Shown here: positions 1 through 5,015 of the stretch, piece by piece
Position numbering within the stretch: the stretch's first letter is position 1
How the letters are laid out: each line of letters starts with the position of its first letter
From: Bacteroidota bacterium
GTDB taxonomy: Bacteria; Bacteroidota; Bacteroidia; Flavobacteriales; Weeksellaceae
Assembly (NCBI GenBank): GCA_023399675.1
Contig: JAEWOM010000225.1
Span: 1-6,262, forward strand
Reading direction: 5' to 3'
Length of the DNA: 6,262 bases
Notes under the pieces: model-generated
Told to the model about the DNA's origin: nothing
The model's database searches: none
Seen by the model: the letters and a program-made list of their open reading frames with translations, nothing else
Translations under genes and position numbers: made by a program

Positions 1-164
1 GCAAGACCTTCAACAAGTGCAGCAGCAATAAGCATCGCAGTCTGTAGTTTACCAGACTGTTCCGGCTGGCGAGCCATTCCTTCAAGAGCAGCAGCACCGA
101 TTTTTCCGATACCAAGACCTGCACCAATTACTACTAAACCTGCACCTACTAACGTAAGATCCAT
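1..164 (-). CDS. atpE: F0F1 ATP synthase subunit c, 3' end missing (runs off window)
   Basis: Subunit c forms the membrane rotor ring that carries protons through F0. The first 54 codons are present, starting at ATG 164-162 (MDLTLVGAG). The visible part is the glycine-rich first helix (GAGLGIGKIGAAALEGMA, residues 14-31), the invariant cytoplasmic loop RQPE (32-35), and the start of the second helix with the ion-binding carboxylate Glu52 in ALVEGL. At the positions where sodium-type c subunits carry the ligand Gln and a Ser after the Glu, this protein has Ile19 and Gly53, so proton coupling is inferred. The rest of helix 2 lies beyond position 1. It follows atpB by 45 nt on the same strand, with no promoter box in the gap, so it is probably co-transcribed. 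There is no purine-rich ribosome binding site, only an A/T-rich leader. Identity is near certain from the RQPE loop and the neighbour. Confidence 0.96.
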   Translation of the reverse strand, partial: MDLTLVGAGLVVIGAGLGIGKIGAAALEGMARQPEQSGKLQTAMLIAAALVEGL

Positions 165-209
165 AATATAAAAATTTAAAAGGTTTTTATTCTCTAATTT
201 GTTTTCTGT
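165..209 (-). other. atpB-atpE intercistronic gap
   Basis: These 45 A/T-rich bases separate the atpB stop (TAA, 212-210) from the atpE ATG (164). I see no TAnnTTTG box, no strong hairpin and no Shine-Dalgarno sequence, so it reads as an untranslated spacer within one transcript. The A/T-rich stretch just before atpE probably serves for initiation, as is common in Bacteroidetes. Confidence 0.5.
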
Positions 210-1334
210 TTAATGATGAGCAGCTTCTCCTTCGTGGTGATGCTCTTCGTTCGCCATTCCGAAATACACTGCCGACAGCATCGTGAAAATATAAGCCTGC
301 AGGAATGCAACTAAAATTTCCAAAAGATACAGTACGAAAGTAAGGAACGGGAAAGCGATTCCGGCAATTACATTTTTGAACACGTAGATCATCGCGATCA
401 AAGACATAATTACAATGTGTCCGGCTGTCATGTTCGCAAAAAGACGGATAAGCAGTGCAAACGGTTTAATGAACATACCGATCAGTTCAATCGGAATCAT
501 AACGATTTTCATTGGCCAAGGCAGACCCGGCATCCAGAAAATATGCTGCCAGTACGCTTTATTAGCCGTAAACTGAGTGATCAGGAACGTGAAAATGGCC
601 AGCGCCGCAGTAATTGCTATATTACCCGTCACGTTAATCCCGAATGGCATTAAACCAAAGATATTCAGAATAAGAATGAAGAAGAAAATCGTAAGCAGAT
701 AACCCATGTATTTCTGATAATGCACTCCGATGTTAGGCTTCGCAATATCATCTCTGATAAAAAGGATTACCGGCTCCAGTAATTTTCCGGCACCTGTTGG
801 TACAAGAGACTTTTTGTAATTCTGAGCCATCCCTCTGAACAGCAGAAACATAATTAAGCCGGTGATCAGCAGCATAACCACACTTTTCGTAATCGATAGG
901 TCGATCACTTTTTCGTTTGTTGCATGGTGTTCTTCATCATAATTGATCGTACCTGCTGCATCGGTTTTGTAAATTTTCTCATGATACAGCTTGTAATGCC
1001 CACCTTTACTTTCAACCACATTGTCTCCATGATGAAATGCAGAACTCATCATAGTATGAAAACCGTTCGCCTTATCATAAAAAATAACCGGGAGCGGAAA
1101 ACCGATATGCTTTCCTTCCTTGGTTACCATGATGTCGAAACTGTGCGCATCCAATAAGTGATGCTGAATGAATTCCTTGTTTTCTCTTCTTACTTTATCG
1201 CTTTCGGTTTCCACTACCGGTGCAGCAGCAGCCGCATTCTCCGTGTGTACAGGTTCTGCAACAGCCGTATTCTGAGCTAATGAAAGTGAAAACGAAGTAA
1301 GAAATCCGATTAAAAGTACCGCTCTTTTCAGCAT
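210..1334 (-). CDS. atpB: F0F1 ATP synthase subunit a with secreted N-terminal extension
   Basis: Subunit a is the stator channel protein that passes protons to and from the c ring. It has 374 residues, about 100 more than E. coli subunit a. Residues 1-20 look like a cleavable signal peptide (MLKRAVLLIG, ending SLSLA before QN). Residues 21-145 form a hydrophilic, His-rich domain expected in the periplasm. The helices follow at about 149-166, 208-232, 236-257, 275-318 and 320-357. The essential channel arginine is Arg297 in LLIRLFANMTAGH. Against E. coli, His306 replaces Glu219 and Glu339 replaces His245, the reciprocal exchange known from mitochondrial subunit a; Gln346 matches Gln252. The tail is His-rich (EEHHHEGEAAHH). 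The ATG at 1334 is chosen because it gives a complete signal peptide and lies 25 nt after a promoter box. It sits between the upstream small membrane protein (64-nt gap) and atpE. Confidence 0.97.
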   Translation of the reverse strand: MLKRAVLLIGFLTSFSLSLAQNTAVAEPVHTENAAAAAPVVETESDKVRRENKEFIQHHLLDAHSFDIMVTKEGKHIGFPLPVIFYDKANGFHTMMSSAFHHGDNVVESKGGHYKLYHEKIYKTDAAGTINYDEEHHATNEKVIDLSITKSVVMLLITGLIMFLLFRGMAQNYKKSLVPTGAGKLLEPVILFIRDDIAKPNIGVHYQKYMGYLLTIFFFILILNIFGLMPFGINVTGNIAITAALAIFTFLITQFTANKAYWQHIFWMPGLPWPMKIVMIPIELIGMFIKPFALLIRLFANMTAGHIVIMSLIAMIYVFKNVIAGIAFPFLTFVLYLLEILVAFLQAYIFTMLSAVYFGMANEEHHHEGEAAHH

Positions 1335-1359
1335 TGAATGAAGTCTTTTTTAAGTTGTG

Positions 1360-1391
1360 CAAAAATAGACAAAAAAATATGATTCCTTCAA
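1360..1391 (-). promoter_or_regulatory. Candidate Bacteroidetes sigma-A promoter for atpB
   Basis: Read on the minus strand, TATTTTTG (1367-1360) fits the Bacteroidetes -7 consensus TAnnTTTG exactly, and a TTG (1391-1389) lies 21 nt upstream, as expected for the -33 element. The ATG of atpB follows 25 nt after the box, leaving a leader of roughly 20 nt. This would let atpB and the downstream F0F1 genes be transcribed apart from the preceding gene. It is a match by eye only. Confidence 0.55.
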
Positions 1392-1398
1392 CACCATA

Positions 1399-1785
1399 CT
1401 ACTGATTTTTTTCATCTTTTACAGAGCCTTTTATCAGGCTGATTGCGAACAGGGTCTCCCAAACCAGCGCGAGCAGATATGGAAGGATAAAATGAATTTT
1501 ATAGGAAGGTACCTCCTCTAACCCAAGTCTGTTCTTCGCCAGCAAAATCATCGAAAGTTTGAACATAATCAGTCCGAGAAAAGTGAAACCGACATAATCG
1601 GGATAGATTCTCTTTACAATGGATAAAACCGTTACAACCAGCATGAACAGCATAGAAAGAAACAGATAGTACCTTTTGAAAACGTCTTCGTATGCTAGCC
1701 CGGAATACTTCCAGATGGCAAAATGAACCACAACCGTTAAGATATACAGCATAATATAAACATAGCCTCCTTTCATAAAATTCAT
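1399..1785 (-). CDS. Small four-helix membrane protein preceding atpB (AtpI-like position; possibly DUF6168 family)
   Basis: This gene encodes 128 residues with four likely transmembrane helices at about 8-25, 38-57, 64-83 and 97-118, and a short charged C-terminus (KGSVKDEKNQ). Helix 3 carries a conserved-looking GFTFLGLIMFKLSMILL with Lys76; helix 4 carries Glu110. Its size, topology and place directly upstream of atpB match the AtpI-type accessory proteins that open many F0F1 operons, and Flavobacteriia often have an uncharacterised membrane protein (DUF6168) there. I infer a role in F0 assembly or c-ring formation from position alone; the sequence has no diagnostic motif. The start could be Met1 (1785), Met4 (1776) or Met12 (1752). 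Met1 is kept because the candidate promoter box lies only 50 nt upstream of it. An AGGAGG before Met12 is 13 nt away, too far to be persuasive. It reads away from the FUSC gene and seems to be the first gene of the operon. Confidence 0.8.
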   Translation of the reverse strand: MNFMKGGYVYIMLYILTVVVHFAIWKYSGLAYEDVFKRYYLFLSMLFMLVVTVLSIVKRIYPDYVGFTFLGLIMFKLSMILLAKNRLGLEEVPSYKIHFILPYLLALVWETLFAISLIKGSVKDEKNQ

Positions 1786-1835
1786 CGGTTTATCTTGGAT
1801 TTTTTTTGTTCACTGACTACTCTAACAGAATTTTG

Positions 1836-1866
1836 CAAAGGTAAGATTTAAGTACAGAAGAATAAA
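1836..1866 (-). promoter_or_regulatory. Candidate promoter heading the ATP synthase operon
   Basis: On the minus strand TACCTTTG (1843-1836) fits the -7 consensus TAnnTTTG, and TTTA (1866-1863) lies 19 nt upstream as a three-of-four match to the -33 element TTTG. Initiation would fall near 1830, giving a leader of about 45 nt before the ATG at 1785. The -33 element lies in the spacer of the inverted repeat at 1851-1874, so a protein bound there would compete with RNA polymerase. Confidence 0.5.
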
Positions 1867-1874
1867 GCTGTACT
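1851..1874. repeat. Perfect 7-bp inverted repeat between divergent promoters, possible operator
   Basis: AGTACAG (1851-1857) and CTGTACT (1868-1874) are exact inverse complements separated by 10 bases (AAGAATAAAG), so the arm centres are 17 bases apart. It lies between the opposed promoter boxes of the small membrane protein gene and the FUSC gene, covering the -33 region of the former and about 40-60 bases upstream of the latter. The geometry fits a dimeric regulator, but no known operator is recognised and no regulator gene is in the window. Confidence 0.45.
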
Positions 1875-1911
1875 CTTTCTTGTTTCCGTGCATAATTCTG
1901 TTTACAGTGCT

Positions 1912-1919
1912 TACTTTTG
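1912..1919 (+). promoter_or_regulatory. Candidate -7 promoter box for the FUSC gene
   Basis: TACTTTTG matches TAnnTTTG exactly and ends 17 nt before the ATG at 1937. No convincing TTTG/TTG lies 17-23 nt upstream, so the -33 half is weak and an activator might be needed. The box lies inside the longer open frame that begins with TTG at 1880, which argues that the true start is the ATG at 1937. Confidence 0.45.
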
Positions 1920-1936
1920 CAGTGGTCTTTTTCTAC

Positions 1937-4174
1937 ATGAATTACAGAACAGAAATTCAGCGGTTCGTTACCGGTCAGTATGTTTTTGCAGCCGTCCGGA
2001 TTGCGGTGGCAATATTGCTGCCTGCAGCTGTTTTCGCGTACTTTGGTGTACTGAAAGAATTTTTTCTTTTTCCCTTAGGCACCAGTTTCGTAGGGCTTAC
2101 CGACATGCCCGGGCCGTATCACCGGAGGCGTAATGCTTTGATTCTGGCTGTTATCAGTTTCATTTTCACGGGGGCTGTAGCAAGTCTGCTGAAAGATTTC
2201 GAAATATTACGCTATGCGGAGATCATCGTTTTCGGGCTGTTCTTTTCTTTAATTGCGGTGTACGGCCAACGCTTTGCTGCTGTCGGTGGTTTCACACTGG
2301 TTGTACTGGCTGTTTTTCTGGACGGACATCTCGCACAGGGCGACATTCTTCAAAACCTGATCATCTTTGCAGCAGGCTGCGCCTGGTTTGTAATCGTTTT
2401 CATGATTGTAACGAAACTGCAGCCCTACAAACTCGCCGCACAGCTCATCGGTGAAAATTACACAGAACTTGCAGACTACCTTAAAATAAAGTCCCGATTC
2501 TATTTAAAAGATGCCGATTACGAGGAGCTGTACCGAACAGTGATCGCTAAGCAGGTAATCATCAAAAATCTGCAGGAGGAAACACGTGAAGTGGTTTTCA
2601 AAACCAGAACAATCGTTAATGAAAGTACCACGACGAGCCGCCTACTGATGCTCATGTTCCTGAACAGTATCGACCTGTTTGAGAAAATGCTGACCGCCGA
2701 TCAGGATTACAAAAAACTGCACGACCAGTTCGACCAAAGCACCATTCTGGAAGAAATCCATCATCATCTGAATCTGCTATCAGATGAAATAAGAAATATT
2801 GGCATTGCTTTACAGACCGGAACAAAAGGAGTTCCTGCATTCGCATACCGTGACGAACTGAATAAACTCAACAATAAGTATTTCGAGCTCAGAAACCGAA
2901 AGATGAACGCTTCCAATCTTGAGCACTTCATGTCTCTGCGGCTGATCATGAGCAGGATTACGGAGTTTTCGGATGATATACAGACAATATATAAAGTATT
3001 TACGCAGGATCCGAAAAGTGCAAAAAGCCTTTCAACGGGTCTTGATTATGAGAAATTTCTGCCGGCACAGGAAAAACTGAACCTCAAAGTACTTTTCAGT
3101 AATATTTCGCTGAAATCATCACAGTTTCGGCACGCTGTCCGCATCACGCTCGCACTCCTTTTAGGGTATGCCGTTTCGCAGACCAATTATTTTGAGATCG
3201 GGCGCTCTTACTGGATTCTCATTACCATCGTAGCGATTATGCGGCCGGCCTTCAGCACAACGAAACACCGCAATCTGCTTCGGCTGTACGGAACTGCTGC
3301 CGGCGCCGTTCTGGCCTATTTCATATTAGTTTTTGTTAAGCCGGATGCAGTTTTGCTCGGAATTCTGCTCACGAGTATGATCCTGTGTTTCGCGTTGCTT
3401 AAGAATCAGTACGCATGGTCGGTTTTTTTTATGACCATTTACGTTTTCATCACCTTTAATTTTCTGACACCCGGAGATATCAACCAGCTGTTCATAGACC
3501 GGATTCTGGATACCGTCATTGCCGGAGTGATTGCTTTTCTGGTATCCTATTTTGTACTGCCTGTTTGGGAGCACACCCAGAATGTCGGATTAATGAAACT
3601 GTCAGCGGAATCGAACCTCAAATATTTCCGTGAAGTGATGCAAAAACTGCAGAGTAAAAACATCGACATCGAATATAAAGTCGCGCGAAAAGACGCGATT
3701 ATAAATCTGGCTAACCTTTCCGATAATTTTCAGCGGATGCTTTCTGATCCGAAAAACCAACAGCAAAAAATGGAAATCGTGCATCAGTTTGTAACAACAG
3801 CACATTTAATTGCTGCCTATTCCGCATCACTTTCGCAGTATGAATCGGTGGACAGTTTTTCAGGAATCGACGTGGAAGCATGGAACAGAAAAATCAGTGC
3901 AGAATTGCTGCTTACTGAGCAGTTGCTGAAAAACCAAAATGCTGAGCTTGACAATCTGAAACAGCAGACCAAAATTCATCCCAAAGACCGGGTCGACGAA
4001 TTGCTGAATATCAGAAAAACCGAAATTGAAGAACAGGAATTTTTCGACCGTCGCGATCCGAACAGTATTACAAAACTTACGGAACTTAAAAACATTCATG
4101 AATTACTCGAGCTGCTTAGCGATGTTGCCCATGAGCAGCGGAAAGTAGCAGAAAGATATATGGCTGCTTCCTAA
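1937..4174 (+). CDS. FUSC-family inner-membrane protein (YccS/AaeB-like putative exporter)
   Basis: This 745-residue protein has the duplicated layout of the FUSC family: about five helices near the N-terminus (15-37, 66-84, 92-110, 112-129, 138-158), a mostly helical soluble region (about 160-395), a second helical bundle (about 397-545), and a soluble, charged C-terminal region (546-745). The second bundle opens with the family pattern: QFRHAVRI, then SYWILITIVAIMRP, then TTKHRNLLRLYGTAAG (about 396-457). Relatives include YccS of unknown role and AaeB, an aromatic-acid exporter, so export of a small organic acid is possible but not shown; no HlyD-type partner lies alongside. The frame stays open back to a TTG at 1880, adding 19 hydrophobic residues. 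ATG 1937 (MNYRTEIQRF) is preferred because family members begin close to this point and a promoter box lies within the extension. Its TAA overlaps the stop of the converging transferase gene. Confidence 0.88.
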   Translation: MNYRTEIQRFVTGQYVFAAVRIAVAILLPAAVFAYFGVLKEFFLFPLGTSFVGLTDMPGPYHRRRNALILAVISFIFTGAVASLLKDFEILRYAEIIVFGLFFSLIAVYGQRFAAVGGFTLVVLAVFLDGHLAQGDILQNLIIFAAGCAWFVIVFMIVTKLQPYKLAAQLIGENYTELADYLKIKSRFYLKDADYEELYRTVIAKQVIIKNLQEETREVVFKTRTIVNESTTTSRLLMLMFLNSIDLFEKMLTADQDYKKLHDQFDQSTILEEIHHHLNLLSDEIRNIGIALQTGTKGVPAFAYRDELNKLNNKYFELRNRKMNASNLEHFMSLRLIMSRITEFSDDIQTIYKVFTQDPKSAKSLSTGLDYEKFLPAQEKLNLKVLFSNISLKSSQFRHAVRITLALLLGYAVSQTNYFEIGRSYWILITIVAIMRPAFSTTKHRNLLRLYGTAAGAVLAYFILVFVKPDAVLLGILLTSMILCFALLKNQYAWSVFFMTIYVFITFNFLTPGDINQLFIDRILDTVIAGVIAFLVSYFVLPVWEHTQNVGLMKLSAESNLKYFREVMQKLQSKNIDIEYKVARKDAIINLANLSDNFQRMLSDPKNQQQKMEIVHQFVTTAHLIAAYSASLSQYESVDSFSGIDVEAWNRKISAELLLTEQLLKNQNAELDNLKQQTKIHPKDRVDELLNIRKTEIEEQEFFDRRDPNSITKLTELKNIHELLELLSDVAHEQRKVAERYMAAS

Positions 4175-4186
4175 TCTGCTGTTTCC
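4140..4186. terminator. Imperfect inverted repeat spanning both convergent stop codons, possible two-way transcription end
   Basis: GGAAAGTAGCAGA (4140-4152) and TCTGCTGTTTCC (4175-4186) are inverse complements apart from one wobble pair and one bulged G, giving a stem of about 12 pairs around a 22-base loop. The loop, with the first base of the right arm excluded, contains the overlapping stop codons of the FUSC gene and the transferase gene. Neither side has a run of T after the stem, so it is not a canonical rho-independent terminator. The role is inferred from its position between two converging genes with no spacer. Confidence 0.35.
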
Positions 4187-4827
4187 GCGAGAATTCGGTA
4201 GTTTATGTCATGATTTTCTTCAATGAGAGCGAAATAGTAATTTTCAATCTGAATGACATTGGCTTCATAACAATCTTCGAATGAATCGTCGAAAACGCGG
4301 CATTTTAGTCCTGAAAGATCATCCAAATCGAACGGTTCCACTTCATAATACTTTTTCAGTGACCAGTATTTACACGGATGCAGTTTATAGAGTGCTTCTT
4401 TCACAGCCCAGATCACGGTGAGCAGTTCTGTTTCATCTTGAGTGTTCGTCCACTCCAACTCTCTTTCATTCAAAAATTTGTGCTTTACCCGAACAATTTT
4501 CGGAACGATCTTCTCCATATCAATTCCCACTCTTTTACTTGACACCGCAAGCACCCCGAACGGAAAAGAATGACTCACCGAAATATAGGAATCGGCAGGA
4601 AACAGAAAAGGCTGGCCGGCTTTTTTGTATTTGATCTGATGATTCGGTTTGATTTGTCTGAGCAATTTGCGGATCATCAGGTATTCGAGCAGTTTTTTCG
4701 GATGATAATTCAGAATTTTCTCTGAGTCTGCTTCACCGATCAAAGATTCAGGAAGATCATCGTTTTCCTCGTACTTCCAGAACAAAACCGATGTCTCAGG
4801 CGTTATAAAATCTCTGTAAAACGGCAT
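4171..4827 (-). CDS. Sfp-type 4'-phosphopantetheinyl transferase
   Basis: The enzyme moves the 4'-phosphopantetheine arm of coenzyme A onto a serine of carrier proteins of fatty acid, polyketide or peptide synthesis. At 218 residues it matches the cytoplasmic Sfp/HetI group rather than the shorter AcpS. The motifs appear in order: GQPF (71-74), ISVSHS (82-87), VGIDMEKI (100-107) with metal ligands Asp103 and Glu105, and WAVKEALYK (140-148) with Glu144 and lysines 143 and 148, matching Sfp Asp107, Glu109 and Glu151. ATG 4827 (MPFYRDF) is preferred over the in-frame ATG 4863, because a TAnnTTTG box at 4853-4846 falls inside the 12-residue extension and would start transcription downstream of 4863. 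It is divergent from ahcY and overlaps the FUSC gene tail to tail by four bases. The carrier-protein target is unknown; no synthase is present here. Function is secure, substrate is not. Confidence 0.93.
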   Translation of the reverse strand: MPFYRDFITPETSVLFWKYEENDDLPESLIGEADSEKILNYHPKKLLEYLMIRKLLRQIKPNHQIKYKKAGQPFLFPADSYISVSHSFPFGVLAVSSKRVGIDMEKIVPKIVRVKHKFLNERELEWTNTQDETELLTVIWAVKEALYKLHPCKYWSLKKYYEVEPFDLDDLSGLKCRVFDDSFEDCYEANVIQIENYYFALIEENHDINYRILAETAD

Positions 4828-4845
4828 AATGGTGGTATTACCGGG

Positions 4846-4872
4846 CAAAGATACACCGTTCATTCAAATCAA
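4846..4872 (-). promoter_or_regulatory. Candidate promoter for the phosphopantetheinyl transferase
   Basis: On the minus strand TATCTTTG (4853-4846) fits TAnnTTTG, with a TTG (4872-4870) 16 nt upstream, slightly closer than usual; a TTTG at 4868-4865 is closer still. The ATG at 4827 follows 18 nt after the box, so the leader would be only about ten bases, like the FUSC gene's. Transcripts starting here could not use the ATG at 4863. Confidence 0.45.
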
Positions 4873-4952
4873 GGATAAATCTGCACAGTCATACGGTTCA
4901 GCGAACATTTAAAAACCAGAAAGCCCGTTAAAAATAATTCATCGAAATACCT

Positions 4953-4960
4953 TATTTTTG
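4953..4960 (+). promoter_or_regulatory. Candidate -7 promoter box for ahcY
   Basis: TATTTTTG fits TAnnTTTG exactly. The expected -33 region has only a GTTA at 4927-4930, 22 nt upstream, so that half is weak. Transcription would start near 4967, giving a leader of about 50 nt that contains the short hairpin at 4975-5001. Confidence 0.5.
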
Positions 4961-4974
4961 CAAAACTATTAAAT

Positions 4975-5001
4975 GCGCCTTCGCATAATCGGAAACGGCG
5001 C
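4975..5001 (+). other. Small G/C-rich hairpin in the ahcY leader
   Basis: GCGCC (4975-4979) pairs with GGCGC (4997-5001), and TTC (4980-4982) can pair with GAA (4992-4994) across a two-base bulge, leaving a loop that includes CATAAT. It stands out because the surrounding leader is A/T-rich. It ends 14 nt before the ATG. It is too small, and lacks the conserved parts, to be called a known riboswitch. Confidence 0.3.
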
Positions 5002-5015
5002 TGAAAATTATTTTT

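Noticed and set aside
1..164. Sodium-coupled ATP synthase
   Set aside because: The c subunit lacks the Gln ligand and the Ser after the key Glu that mark sodium-binding rings; Ile19 and Gly53 occupy those places.
417..1157. Plus-strand open frames opposite atpB (417-653 and 924-1157)
   Set aside because: They lie wholly within atpB on the other strand, their translations resemble no protein, and no promoter box leads into them.
1750..1773. AGGAGG as a Shine-Dalgarno setting the small membrane protein's start at Met12 (1752)
   Set aside because: It is 13 nt from that ATG, too far, and simply encodes Lys-Gly-Gly. The other genes here lack such sites, so it is probably coincidence.
2652..4099. 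Minus-strand open frames inside the FUSC gene
   Set aside because: All overlap a long, well-supported coding region and read as low-information mirror frames without their own start signals.
4960..5015. SAH or SAM riboswitch upstream of ahcY
   Set aside because: The leader from the likely transcript start is only about 50 bases and holds one small hairpin. I see no conserved core or pseudoknot of the SAH riboswitch, and no multi-helix SAM riboswitch.
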